DNA of 51,160 bases from Alphaproteobacteria bacterium UBA1908 (GCA_002337525.1 DDGG01000022.1:75078-126237), one strand, 5' to 3'. Shown: positions 1-8,785, counted from the first letter of the stretch. The notes: generated by a model not told the origin, from the letters alone. Made by a program: numbers and translations.

Positions 1-53
1 AGGGGTGAAGATGTTTATTGTGTGAGTCAAATAAGCAATGGAGTCAAGACTTG

Positions 54-620
54 ATGAGTGAAAGACACCCTTCTTCCGGGATGCCTTCGTGGCGAGGAAC
101 AACAATTTTATCTGTCAGGAAAGGCAACCAAGTCGTGATTGCCGGGGATGGTCAGGTGACTTTGGGAGCTGTAACAGTAAAAGCAAATGCCCGTAAAGTG
201 CGTTCCCTGTGCGATGGAAAAGTTCTTGCTGGATTTGCAGGAGCGACTGCTGATGCCTTTACTTTGTTTGAACGCCTGGAGTCAAAGCTGGAGCAATATC
301 CAACGCAGTTGACACGAGCTTGCGTTGAATTGGCAAAGGATTGGCGGACAGATAAATACTTGCGGCGCCTTGAAGCCATGATTGCTGTTGTCGATTCTTC
401 TGTCTCCTTAATTGTGACAGGTAATGGAGATGTTTTAGAACCTGAAGATGGTTTAATTGGCATAGGGTCCGGTGGGTCCTATGCCTTATCAGCGGCACGT
501 GCTCTTATTGATATCGATAGTGTGGATGCTTTACAGGTTGCCAAAAAATCGATGACTGTCGCTGCTGATCTTTGTATCTACACAAATTCTAACTTTACAA
601 TTGAAAGCCTTACAACATGA
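54..620 (+). CDS. hslV: ATP-dependent protease peptidase subunit HslV (ClpQ)
   Basis: HslV is the threonine peptidase half of the cytoplasmic HslUV (ClpYQ) protease; it forms stacked hexamers capped by HslU. The protein reads TTILSVRKGNQVVIAGDGQ, the HslV core, and from this start the predicted N-terminal nucleophile is Thr16, exposed after a short propeptide ending in Gly15. ADAFTLFERLE, AKDWRTDKYLRRLEA and LTGNGDV-like blocks are all present, and the length of 188 residues fits the family. The ATG at 54 is chosen because GGAG lies about 10 bases upstream; an in-frame TTG at 18 would add 12 residues. Its TGA overlaps the hslU ATG by 4 bases, implying translational coupling. Confidence 0.95.
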   Translation: MSERHPSSGMPSWRGTTILSVRKGNQVVIAGDGQVTLGAVTVKANARKVRSLCDGKVLAGFAGATADAFTLFERLESKLEQYPTQLTRACVELAKDWRTDKYLRRLEAMIAVVDSSVSLIVTGNGDVLEPEDGLIGIGSGGSYALSAARALIDIDSVDALQVAKKSMTVAADLCIYTNSNFTIESLTT

Positions 621-1927
621 CTTCCTTTACACCACGAGAAATTGTTTCTGAACTGGATCGTTTTATCATTGGTCAAAGCCAAGCCAAGCGTTCTGTTGCG
701 ATTGCGCTCAGAAATCGCTGGCGTCGTCTCCAGTTATCAGAAGATCTAAGGGATGAAATTCTTCCTAAAAATATTTTGATGATTGGTCCAACAGGTGTTG
801 GAAAAACAGAAATTGCTCGACGTCTGGCCAAATTATCTAATGCTCCTTTTTTAAAGGTAGAAGCTACCAAGTTTACTGAAGTGGGGTATGTGGGACGTGA
901 TGTCGAGCAAATTGTACGGGACCTTTTGGAAACGGCGATTACAGGCGCAAAAGAGCGTCACCGTGCAGAAGTACGTGCTAAAGCCGAAGTCAATGCAGAA
1001 AACCGGGTCCTGGATGCTCTTGTTGGAAGTAATGCGAGTGAGGAAACCCGGGAAAAATTTAGAGAGAAGTTGCGTGCTGGTGACCTGGCAGACAAAGAAA
1101 TAGAAATTGATGTTATGGACCAGAGTGGATTCCAGATGCCCACCATTGATGTGCCGGGTATGCCCGGGGCTCAAATGGGTATGCTCAATCTGGGGGATAT
1201 GTTTGGTAAAGCCCTGGGGTCGAACACAAAGAAACGTCGTCTGCCCGTATCAGATTCTTATAAAATTTTGATGACAGAAGAAAGCGATAAGCTGATTGAT
1301 CAAGAAAAAGTTGTCCAAACTGCGATCAAGGATGTTGAACAAAACGGTATTGTTTTTCTGGATGAGATTGACAAAATCTGTGCAAGCGATGGGCGCAAGG
1401 GTGGGGACGTAAGCCGTGAAGGGGTTCAAAGAGATTTATTGCCTTTAATTGAAGGAACCACAGTGGTAACCAAGCATGGTGCCGTCAAGACCGACCATAT
1501 TTTATTCATTGCATCCGGGGCATTCCATGTGGCTAAGCCATCTGATTTGTTACCGGAATTGCAGGGGCGACTTCCAAATCGTGTGGAGTTGAGAGCGCTG
1601 TCAAAAGAGGATTTTAAGCGTATTTTGACGGAAACAGAATTTAGTTTGATCCGGCAATATCAGGCTTTAATGGAAACCGAGGGTTTTATCCTGACATTTT
1701 CTGATGATAGTATCGAAGAAATTGCTGCTGTTGCAGTTGAAATTAATCAAAATGTTGAAAATATTGGGGCAAGGCGCCTTCAAACAGTTTTGGAAAAACT
1801 TTTGGAAGAAATCAGTTTTTCTGCAAGCGAGCGTCAGGGCGAGACTTTAACCATTGATGCAGAATTGGTTCGCAGTAATGTTTCTGAACTCGCTAAAAAT
1901 GTCGATGTATCAAAGTTTATTCTTTAA
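617..1927 (+). CDS. hslU: ATP-dependent protease ATPase subunit HslU (ClpY)
   Basis: AAA+ unfoldase that recognises substrates and feeds them into the HslV chamber. Visible motifs are Walker A GPTGVGKT (residues 57-64), the pore loop GYVG (90-93), Walker B VFLDEIDK (246-253), and the sensor and arginine region around LLPELQGRLPNRV (311-323). The C-terminus ends KNVDVSKFIL, matching the conserved tail that docks into HslV and activates it. The length of 436 residues is normal. It overlaps hslV in an ATGA junction and is followed by a hairpin between convergent genes. Confidence 0.97.
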   Translation: MTSFTPREIVSELDRFIIGQSQAKRSVAIALRNRWRRLQLSEDLRDEILPKNILMIGPTGVGKTEIARRLAKLSNAPFLKVEATKFTEVGYVGRDVEQIVRDLLETAITGAKERHRAEVRAKAEVNAENRVLDALVGSNASEETREKFREKLRAGDLADKEIEIDVMDQSGFQMPTIDVPGMPGAQMGMLNLGDMFGKALGSNTKKRRLPVSDSYKILMTEESDKLIDQEKVVQTAIKDVEQNGIVFLDEIDKICASDGRKGGDVSREGVQRDLLPLIEGTTVVTKHGAVKTDHILFIASGAFHVAKPSDLLPELQGRLPNRVELRALSKEDFKRILTETEFSLIRQYQALMETEGFILTFSDDSIEEIAAVAVEINQNVENIGARRLQTVLEKLLEEISFSASERQGETLTIDAELVRSNVSELAKNVDVSKFIL

Positions 1928-1956
1928 ATAATTATTGCGAGCATACGAGATGAAAG

Positions 1957-1976
1957 AAAGGGGGCTAGATCCCTTT
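1957..1976. terminator. Candidate bidirectional terminator between hslU and a convergent gene
   Basis: AAAGGG (1957-1962) can pair with CCCTTT (1971-1976) around an 8-base loop, and T-rich sequence follows on the plus strand. It sits 29 bases past the hslU stop and at the 3' end of the convergent minus-strand gene. The stem is only six pairs, so strength is uncertain. Confidence 0.45.
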
Positions 1977-2414
1977 TCATTCATCTTTAACTCGTTTAAG
2001 GCAATCACCTTCTTCCAAAAAGAATCCCTCTTGTTGTAACAATTCTTTAAGGCCTTCAAAAGCATCCTCATACCCTAGAAAAGAGACTTTCTCTCCTTTG
2101 AGAGATCGAATGATATTTTTATTTAAATCCGGCACTTTAATGGAGTGGCATAGATGAAACTGAATATTGCCTTTTGAGTTAGAAAAGTAAATTGTTTTTT
2201 CTTGCCACTGGGAAGGGTCAGGAAATTTTTGGGTCGCTTCTTCATAAACACAGGATTCCAGTTTGGGGATTATAAAGTTTCTGGCAAGGTGGCGCGCTTG
2301 TCGAAGCACATCGTCGCTATGTGTGCCAACCAATGAATCGCTGGCCTGGCAGGGATGTGAAATAATGTTTAGGCTTGCTAAAAATACGATCCTGTAAACT
2401 GTGTTTCTGATCAT
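1977..2414 (-). CDS. Small exported protein of unknown family
   Basis: I do not recognise the family. The start at 2414 (MIRNTVYRIVFLASLN) is preferred over an upstream ATG at 2468, because it gives a clean signal peptide ending near HPCQA-SDS and GAAGAG lies upstream at a suitable distance. The mature part is about 120 residues and mixed alpha/beta in character, with three cysteines in total (SCVYEE, HLCHS, GDCLK). It ends with a charged KRVKDE tail. An odd number of cysteines leaves at least one unpaired. It is convergent with hslU and divergent from the beta-lactamase gene across a structured intergenic element. Periplasmic location is inferred. Confidence 0.6.
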   Translation of the reverse strand: MIRNTVYRIVFLASLNIISHPCQASDSLVGTHSDDVLRQARHLARNFIIPKLESCVYEEATQKFPDPSQWQEKTIYFSNSKGNIQFHLCHSIKVPDLNKNIIRSLKGEKVSFLGYEDAFEGLKELLQQEGFFLEEGDCLKRVKDE

Positions 2415-2475
2415 AAAAAATATTCTCTTCAAACAATTTCTCACAAAGTCTAGAGAAAACAGACTCATAAGGCAA

Positions 2476-2505
2476 TAACGATAAAAAACAAGCCTTTATG
2501 TCAAT
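2476..2505 (-). promoter_or_regulatory. Possible promoter of the small exported protein
   Basis: Reading the minus strand, a perfect TTGACA -35 hexamer lies at 2505-2500, followed by AT-rich sequence with weak -10 candidates (TATCGT at about 15 bases, GTTATT at about 19). The position is about 85 bases upstream of the chosen start. The -35 is strong and the -10 unconvincing. Confidence 0.3.
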
Positions 2506-2584
2506 TTCCAGGATTTTTTAAACAGGCCAGATCGTCATTTTTATTGCCCTTAACGTGTAAAGCGGGTAAGATAGAAAATGAGGC

Positions 2585-2760
2585 TGCTAAGTACGTGAGT
2601 ACAAGAATTCCCTGGGGCCAATACTTTTCCTTAGGGAGCTGTCCCTGCCTTGACTCGTGGGTTTTGGCATATGGCGCCCACCTGCTTACGCAGGCCGCAA
2701 GAGGAATCCTCTTCGTCCGCGGCTTTGGTGGCTTCATTTTTTCATCTCCCTTCGCCAAAC
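2585..2760. repeat. GC-rich, hairpin-bearing intergenic element, possibly a dispersed repeat or MITE-like element
   Basis: This stretch stands out from its surroundings: 2641-2700 is 37/60 G+C, whereas 2461-2520 is 19/60 and 2761-2820 is 15/60. It holds several small inverted repeats: GGGA-gctg-TCCC (2634-2645), CCTGC-ttac-GCAGG (2681-2694) and GAGGAATCCTC (2701-2711). All the open frames crossing it on both strands look like low-quality translations rich in Pro, Arg and Ser, as expected for a non-coding structured repeat. It lies immediately upstream of the beta-lactamase ribosome-binding site. No second copy is visible in this window, so repeat status is inferred. Confidence 0.4.
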
Positions 2761-2778
2761 TATCTAAGGAAAAAGATT

Positions 2779-3594
2779 TTGAAATACTTTAGTTTAACCG
2801 GAAAATTTTTATGCCTAATTGTGTTCCCTTTTTTTTCAACAGGGCTTTTCTCATCTCAAGATTTTTCTAATGATCCTGAATTTGAAAAAATTATGTTAGA
2901 GAATGGGACAAAGGGAACAATAATTATTTCTTCGTTAGACGGTACCTTTACTTATGTCCATAATCAACAAAGAGCCCGGGAAAGGTTAACACCAGCGTCA
3001 ACTTTTAAAATTGCTAATTCAATTATTGCTTTAGAAATGGGTACTGTCGAGGACCAGTTTGAAAGTATGGCCTGGGATGGACAGGAACGTTGTTTAGAAG
3101 TTTGGAACCGTGATCATAACTTAAAGTCTGCTTTTAAGCATTCCTGTGTTTGGTTTTATCAAGCTCTTGCCAGAAAAATAGGCTCCGAAAACTATCTGGA
3201 GTATTTAAACCGACTTGATTACGGCAATCATCTTGTAGGCAATGATGTAACTACTTTTTGGTTAGAAGGAGGGGGGGACCTAAGAATATCTCCCTTTGAA
3301 CAAATAGATTTCTTGAAAAGAATATTTCGCAAAGAACTCCCGATATCTGATAGAACTTATAATATTTTAGAAGACATTATGCTTGAAGAAGAGTCTTCTG
3401 AGTATCGATTATATTCAAAATCAGGAGCGGCGACAAAAAATTGGAAAGGTCATGGATGGTATGTTGGTTATATCAAGACACAAAATAATAGCGTTTATTT
3501 TTTTGTTACAAATATCCTAATCGATGGCCCGCAGGGTCTTTCCAAGAGAAAAGAGATAACACTTGCTGCACTTAGGCAGAAAGGTATTCTTTGA
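2779..3594 (+). CDS. bla: Class D (OXA-type) beta-lactamase
   Basis: Serine hydrolase of the class D beta-lactamase fold, expected in the periplasm. From a TTG start at 2779 it has a hydrophobic signal peptide (roughly residues 8-24) and 271 residues, the usual OXA size. Motifs are in order: S74-T-F-K77 (nucleophile and carbamylated lysine), S122-C-V124, Y148-G-N150, W161 and K214-S-G216, followed by GWYVGYI. The TTG is chosen because AAGGA lies 8 bases upstream. The frame stays open further upstream to 2650, but that part runs through the GC-rich intergenic element and looks non-coding. All catalytic motifs are intact. Substrate spectrum cannot be judged. The BlaR1/MecR sensor domain shares this fold, but there is no membrane region here. 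Confidence 0.9.
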   Translation: MKYFSLTGKFLCLIVFPFFSTGLFSSQDFSNDPEFEKIMLENGTKGTIIISSLDGTFTYVHNQQRARERLTPASTFKIANSIIALEMGTVEDQFESMAWDGQERCLEVWNRDHNLKSAFKHSCVWFYQALARKIGSENYLEYLNRLDYGNHLVGNDVTTFWLEGGGDLRISPFEQIDFLKRIFRKELPISDRTYNILEDIMLEEESSEYRLYSKSGAATKNWKGHGWYVGYIKTQNNSVYFFVTNILIDGPQGLSKRKEITLAALRQKGIL

Positions 3595-3700
3595 TTTGTG
3601 TTAAAGATGGTGAGGTCATTTTTTTAATTTATTCGTTCCTAACCAAGTTTTCTTTTCAGGAAAAGTGATAAGTCAGAGAATATTTTTTTAAGATCGCCCC

Positions 3701-3729
3701 TTTCAAGCTTGTTGGGGATGGGCTATAAA
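3701..3729 (+). promoter_or_regulatory. Possible thyX promoter
   Basis: TATAAA (3724-3729) is a good -10 match and lies 17 bases after TTTCAA (3701-3706), a weak -35. It sits about 40 bases upstream of the thyX start in a 172-base gap with no gene. Confidence 0.3.
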
Positions 3730-3766
3730 AACCTTAGAACTTTTAAACTAGCTTAAGGAATTTCCA

Positions 3767-4735
3767 ATGGCCCTGTCGGATGCCCAAAAACAAGAGCTTT
3801 TAGAAAGCAAACAGGAAACTTTTCAAACGTTTAGGCCCAGTGTTGAAAGTTTGGAAGATCTTTTGTTCGACCCTATTCCGGTTCTGGATCATGGCTTTGT
3901 ACGGGTCGTGGATTATATGGGGGATGATAATGCTATTGTTCAGGCAGCACGGGTTTCCTATGGGAAGGGGACTAAAAAAACTTCCGAAGACAAAGGATTG
4001 ATTAATTACCTGTTGCGTCATCGCCACTCAACCCCTTTTGAGATGTGTGAAATCAAGCTTCACGTCAAACTTCCAATTTTTGTTGCGCGTCAGTGGATCC
4101 GCCATCGTACAGCTAATGTTAATGAATATTCGGCTCGTTACTCGATTTTAGGCAAGGAATTTTACATTCCAGAGATAGAGAATTTGGCCCCTCAATCGGC
4201 ACAGAATCACCAAGGGCGGGCAGGGGTTCTGAATGCAAAAGAAGCGCATGAAGTCCTTAATATTCTACGAGAAGATTCTTTACAGACCTATCGTCATTAT
4301 GAAGAGATGATGAACTGTACGGAAGAAGGGGATGTCCTGGACCCTGCAAAAACAGGTATTGCTCGGGAGTTGGCACGCATTAATATTCCAACAAATTTTT
4401 ATACAGAGTGGTATTGGAAAATTGATTTGCATAACTTTATGCACTTTATCAGCCTTCGCGCAGATTCTCATGCACAGTATGAAATTCGCGTTTATGCAGA
4501 GGCGATGCTGGATATCCTGAAACGCTGGGTTCCTTTTACTTATGATGCCTTTTGTAAGCACCGTATGAACTCTGCGTCTTTATCATCTGATGGATTAAAA
4601 GTTGTTCAGGCCTTGATTCGGGGAGAGTCTGTGTCCCGTAAAGAAATGGGAATAAGCCCGAGGGAGTGGCGTGAACTGATGGCTCTTTTAAATCTGGATG
4701 AAGAAGCTCGGCCATTACCCGTGAATGCAGCGTAG
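3767..4735 (+). CDS. thyX: FAD-dependent thymidylate synthase ThyX
   Basis: ThyX makes dTMP from dUMP using methylene-tetrahydrofolate and reduced FAD, replacing ThyA. The ThyX signature RHRTANVNEYS (residues 112-122, RHRx7S) is intact, preceded by LRHRHSTPFE (83-92), which belongs to the flavin/nucleotide site. The length of 322 residues is at the long end for the family and resembles alphaproteobacterial forms. AAGGA sits 7 bases before the ATG. A small gene follows after 24 bases and is probably co-transcribed. Confidence 0.96.
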   Translation: MALSDAQKQELLESKQETFQTFRPSVESLEDLLFDPIPVLDHGFVRVVDYMGDDNAIVQAARVSYGKGTKKTSEDKGLINYLLRHRHSTPFEMCEIKLHVKLPIFVARQWIRHRTANVNEYSARYSILGKEFYIPEIENLAPQSAQNHQGRAGVLNAKEAHEVLNILREDSLQTYRHYEEMMNCTEEGDVLDPAKTGIARELARINIPTNFYTEWYWKIDLHNFMHFISLRADSHAQYEIRVYAEAMLDILKRWVPFTYDAFCKHRMNSASLSSDGLKVVQALIRGESVSRKEMGISPREWRELMALLNLDEEARPLPVNAA

Positions 4736-4759
4736 CGCATAACTTTTTAAAGGAATAAA

Positions 4760-5017
4760 ATGACAATATCACCTGAAGAAACCAAAATAATCTGTATTGG
4801 AGAGCAGGACGCGGCTCTTATCTTGAAAGAAGATGATACAGTAGATCTTATTATTCCTGAAATCACGACAGAATATGTTCCTGACCATATTCTGATGATG
4901 GCAGCGATGGCGCACGCGCTTTCGGTTCCCGCTTTATGTGATCAGATTCGAGATGCCTTTTTAGAGGCAACTCAAAAGAGGGGTATTTCTCCTGCTGCGA
5001 ATAATGACGAAGTTTAG
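4760..5017 (+). CDS. Small acidic hypothetical protein
   Basis: An 85-residue protein I do not recognise. It has AAAGGA 6 bases before its ATG and lies 24 bases after thyX, so it is probably expressed with it. It is acidic in its first half (EEDDTVDLIIPEITTEYVPDH) and then has a predicted helical stretch (LMMAAMAHALSVPALCDQI) and a polar tail. No signal peptide or true membrane segment is visible. The strong ribosome-binding site and natural amino-acid composition support it as a gene. Confidence 0.65.
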   Translation: MTISPEETKIICIGEQDAALILKEDDTVDLIIPEITTEYVPDHILMMAAMAHALSVPALCDQIRDAFLEATQKRGISPAANNDEV

Positions 5018-5040
5018 AATTAAAAATAAGATTTTTAATT
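5018..5040 (+). terminator. AT-only perfect hairpin after the thyX unit
   Basis: AATTAAAAAT (5018-5027) pairs perfectly with ATTTTTAATT (5031-5040) around a 3-base loop, immediately after the stop of the small gene. There is no G-C pair, so termination would be weak, but the position is suggestive. Confidence 0.3.
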
Positions 5041-5139
5041 TATCTTAACTTTAAGGTATATTTTTGTATTTCATTAACTGAATATTCAACTTGTTCTTTT
5101 ATACTTAGTATTAACAGGTGTTATTACTGGGGGGAAGGT

Positions 5140-8100
5140 GTGTTGAATTATTTTACGGGGTTACAAACAAAACAAGCTCAACCTCTTTTGATTCGATCAG
5201 AAAAAGTTTCAGATTTTCCTTTTGGAGGCATTTGGGATCGAGAGTCTCGCCCCTTCCAAATTCAGGAGAATATTCTTATAAGTGATCAGAATCTTTTATC
5301 AGAATTAAATCAAATTAATATTTTCGACATTCCTTTTTCTTTGACAGAGAGCCCTGGTAATAATATTTCTGAAATTCGACAAGGCTCGGAGTCTCTCCAG
5401 GGCTTATCCGGGAGGGAAACTTCATATAAAGCTCATTATGACTATTCCGTAACATTTTCTACTCAGTCACCAACTGGGGTAGGTTCTGACTTTGCGCCTT
5501 TATCCCCCAATGAACTTTCCTCTCAACTTGGGACGCGACAAAATTTTGATCCTCTTGGTGTTTTTAATTTTGATAATATTTCCTTTGTAACAGGCCGTTC
5601 TCGCAGCGAGGAAGAAACAGACACATCAGCTTCTCAGGAAGTTGACTCACTTCAGTCAAATAGAGTTTTTGGGGGTGGACCTATTGCTGCTCCTGTTGCG
5701 ATACAATTAGAGTCAATTAATGATTCTTATACGACAAGATTTGAACAGGGTATTACGATATCGGCTCTTAATGGTATTCATTCTAATGACCAGGTGGCGT
5801 ATGCAAATGGTTCCCGGTCTACATTAGCGAATTATGCGGGGGTTCGATCTGAGCTTGTGAATTATGCGGGTGGAGGAACTTTAACACTGAACCCGGATGG
5901 TAGTTTTTCTTATACACCTGCTCCCGGGTATCTTGGGGTTGAGACCTTTACGTACCGCTTATCAGATGGCACTTTAATTTCTAATACGTCAACAGTCTCG
6001 TTAACTGTTCTCCCCGCCAACAGAGTCCCTCAAGCGGTGAATGATACTTATACGGTTAACGAGGATACTCCGCTTGTTGTGGGGGGCTTAGGTATTTTAG
6101 GTAATGACAGTGATCCTGATCTGGATGCTATAACCGCAAGTCTTGTTGGTAATGTGAGCAATGGATCTTTAACGCTGAATGCCAACGGATCTTTTACGTA
6201 TACTCCGAATGCCAATTTCACAGGGACAGACAGCTTTACATATCGGGCGAATGACGGCTCTCTTAATTCGGCACCTGCAACAGTCACAATTACGGTGGCA
6301 CCTGTGAATGATGCTCCTGTTGCCGTGAATGACACGGCGAATACAACCCTTAATAACGCTGTGAACATTGATCTTCAGGCCAATGATACAGATGCCGAGG
6401 ATGGTGTTCCTACGGGAACTCCCACTCTTGTGTCGGGTCCCAATAATGGGTCAGTAGTGATTAATGCTTTGGGAGAAGCCGTTTATACGCCCAATAACGG
6501 CTTTACAGGGACGGACAGTTTCACGTATCGGGCGGTTGATTCAGATGGTACTCCTTCAGGCAACATCGCAACGGCTACTGTAACGGTCAGTGCTGTTGCC
6601 AATGATCCTCCAACTGCACCCAGTCGAGCTGTTAATGTGGTGGAGGATAGCCAGAATAATGATATTTCTCTAGCAGCTCCTACTGATCCTGATGGGGATG
6701 CCTTGACAATAACGGTTGTCAGTCTTCCTGATCCTGTGAAGGGTGAGGTGACTCTTGCCAATGGGACAGAGGTCACAGTGGGACAGACGCTAACCCTTTC
6801 AGAACTTCAAAATCTTCAATATGATGCTGCTTTGAATGCAACAGGGACTGGAGGAAATTTTGTTTACTCAGTCAGCGACGGGGTAAATCCACCGGTTAAC
6901 GGGACAGTGGCCTTTAATATATCTCCCGTGAATGATGCACCTCGTATTTCTCTTGGGGATAACGAAAGTTTTGGTTTTACAGATGCCGTCGCCATTTTCT
7001 TTGATGATTTCCGTCCTGATAATAGCGTTGAGAGAGGAACACGGGCTGGTGTTCAAACGCTTAGTCTGGAAACGGCTGAAATCATTATGCAGGAATCTCG
7101 GAATGTTTCCGTTGAGTTTATATCAGAAAATTCAGCAGAAGCAGGATCTCTGGGTTGGTATAAGATTGATGGCGTAACAGGTGAAATTCAAAATCCTGAA
7201 ATCATATGGGATAACCTTGATGGTGGATCGTTGGCCGGGGGGACAACCGCCAGTCTCGGGGCTTTGAATGAGGGAGATCGTATTGGTTTCTTTATGGTCA
7301 ACGATGGATTTAATCAGAATAACTTTGATAATCCTGCGGGTGCCAACTATATCGACTTAGCCAATGGAGAGCTGTTTTTTGGAACAAACCCGGGGGGGGC
7401 CTCGGCGACTATATTTGATGCGGCACCTTCTCTTTGGTATGTGCCAACAGGTAATCCTGCGGGTGCTTTTCAGATTAACACTTCTGCCAGTGGTATCTAT
7501 CATACAGAAGCCTATCAGGGGTTGGGTAATTTATCTTTGAACCCGGACGGAGAAGCTCATTCAAAAGGGGGAGCGCGTCATTCGGATGGTGATTATTTAA
7601 TTGGTTTTGAGCAAAATACAAGTGCAACATCATCTAATACTACTTTTGATGATTATGTCTTTCGGGTTGATTTGGGACAGAAAACAACCCAGGAATTGTT
7701 TCATGGCGGTAACTTTCGTTTCGAAATTAAGGATGTTGATAGCACTCAGCTTCGAAGTGCCACTTTCCGTATTGCGGACACGCCGCATCCGGATAATGAA
7801 AGCATTGGTATTACAGGATACGATGTTTCAGGAAGTTTTTCTTCAGGGTCCATTGCGGGGACAGGTCTTTTCATTAATGGCCTTGGAACACGAAGTGTCT
7901 CTATTTTTGGGACCGCGGACATTGATGTGTATGAAAGTGTTTTGTCCAGTTTGCGTATTTTCAGATCTGCAACAGTACAGCACCCTTATCCTCGTGCACC
8001 GGGGGGGTCTTTCCCCTATGTTTACCGTCCAGGAGAAAGGGATCTTGAAGTTTCTGTGACGGATACAGATGGTGTTGTCAGTAATATTATGGGGCCTTCT

Positions 8101-8775
8101 AATGAAGGTGATCCCTTTAATGATATTTCAGCCTATATCAATGTTGTTAATTCATATACATCCCGTAATAATAATGACAATAACTACGGGACGTCACTAG
8201 ATATAGGTATTCTTGGTAATAGCGGGAATGATACACTTACAGCATCAGGAAATTTAGTTGTAATCGATGGGGGAGAAGGCGATGATATAATCAACGGGGC
8301 CAACAGATCAACGGGACATGATACTTTGTTAGGGTCATCCGGTGAGGATAGAATCAGCGGGAATGCAGGTGATGACATCATTTTTGGTGGCCGTGACAAT
8401 GATACTATTTTTGGGGGCACAGGCGATGACTATGTTGCGGGTGGTCTTGGTAGTGACAGAATCAGTCTTGGATCTGGTGATGACTATGTTGTCTTTTTAG
8501 GAGAGGATGTTGGAAGCGGCGTTGATACGATTACAGACTTTAACACGTCTCAGGATGTTATAGACCTATCTGATGTTCTTGATTATCAAGGGGGGAATCT
8601 TGATTTTTGGGTTCGCGCAGAAAATACTGGCGGGTCGGTCACAGTTTCAGTTGATGTTGACGGAACGGCCAATGGTGAGAATTTTGTTGATATAGCAACC
8701 CTTACAACTAATATTCCGGCAGGCCAAACAATTAATATTGATTATGGTGGTGTCGCTCCTATTGAAGTGGTTTAG
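5140..8775 (+). CDS. Large RTX-type secreted surface protein with Ig/cadherin-like repeats
   Basis: A 1211-residue protein without a Sec signal peptide. Residues 1-190 are a low-complexity N-terminus. From about 194 to 600 there are four Ig/cadherin-like (VCBS-style) repeats with phrases such as NDTYTVNEDTP, GSFTYTPNANFTGTDSFTYRA and PVNDAP. Residues about 645-730 resemble a DUF4114-type module (SLGWYKIDG, GDRIGFFMVNDGF). From about 1040 to 1115 there are RTX calcium-binding nonapeptides (GEGDDIING, GNAGDDIIFGG, GGTGDDYVAGG), then DTITDFNTSQDVIDLSDVL, typical of type I secretion substrates. A large extracellular adhesin is the likely role. No ABC/HlyD/TolC secretion genes lie nearby. The start is GTG 5140 or the adjacent TTG 5143, after GGGGAAGG. 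Confidence 0.88.
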   Translation: MLNYFTGLQTKQAQPLLIRSEKVSDFPFGGIWDRESRPFQIQENILISDQNLLSELNQINIFDIPFSLTESPGNNISEIRQGSESLQGLSGRETSYKAHYDYSVTFSTQSPTGVGSDFAPLSPNELSSQLGTRQNFDPLGVFNFDNISFVTGRSRSEEETDTSASQEVDSLQSNRVFGGGPIAAPVAIQLESINDSYTTRFEQGITISALNGIHSNDQVAYANGSRSTLANYAGVRSELVNYAGGGTLTLNPDGSFSYTPAPGYLGVETFTYRLSDGTLISNTSTVSLTVLPANRVPQAVNDTYTVNEDTPLVVGGLGILGNDSDPDLDAITASLVGNVSNGSLTLNANGSFTYTPNANFTGTDSFTYRANDGSLNSAPATVTITVAPVNDAPVAVNDTANTTLNNAVNIDLQANDTDAEDGVPTGTPTLVSGPNNGSVVINALGEAVYTPNNGFTGTDSFTYRAVDSDGTPSGNIATATVTVSAVANDPPTAPSRAVNVVEDSQNNDISLAAPTDPDGDALTITVVSLPDPVKGEVTLANGTEVTVGQTLTLSELQNLQYDAALNATGTGGNFVYSVSDGVNPPVNGTVAFNISPVNDAPRISLGDNESFGFTDAVAIFFDDFRPDNSVERGTRAGVQTLSLETAEIIMQESRNVSVEFISENSAEAGSLGWYKIDGVTGEIQNPEIIWDNLDGGSLAGGTTASLGALNEGDRIGFFMVNDGFNQNNFDNPAGANYIDLANGELFFGTNPGGASATIFDAAPSLWYVPTGNPAGAFQINTSASGIYHTEAYQGLGNLSLNPDGEAHSKGGARHSDGDYLIGFEQNTSATSSNTTFDDYVFRVDLGQKTTQELFHGGNFRFEIKDVDSTQLRSATFRIADTPHPDNESIGITGYDVSGSFSSGSIAGTGLFINGLGTRSVSIFGTADIDVYESVLSSLRIFRSATVQHPYPRAPGGSFPYVYRPGERDLEVSVTDTDGVVSNIMGPSNEGDPFNDISAYINVVNSYTSRNNNDNNYGTSLDIGILGNSGNDTLTASGNLVVIDGGEGDDIINGANRSTGHDTLLGSSGEDRISGNAGDDIIFGGRDNDTIFGGTGDDYVAGGLGSDRISLGSGDDYVVFLGEDVGSGVDTITDFNTSQDVIDLSDVLDYQGGNLDFWVRAENTGGSVTVSVDVDGTANGENFVDIATLTTNIPAGQTINIDYGGVAPIEVV

Positions 8776-8785
8776 AATTTCCGGA

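Noticed and set aside
2501..2792. Two small open frames on opposite strands within the GC-rich element.
   Set aside because: They overlap structured intergenic DNA, one lacks a convincing start signal and both have improbable composition. Treated as non-coding.
6048..8420. Open frames on the minus strand inside the RTX/Ig-repeat gene (6048-6368, 6483-6776, 8184-8420).
   Set aside because: They mirror the repetitive plus-strand codon pattern and have Ser/Val-rich, low-quality translations.
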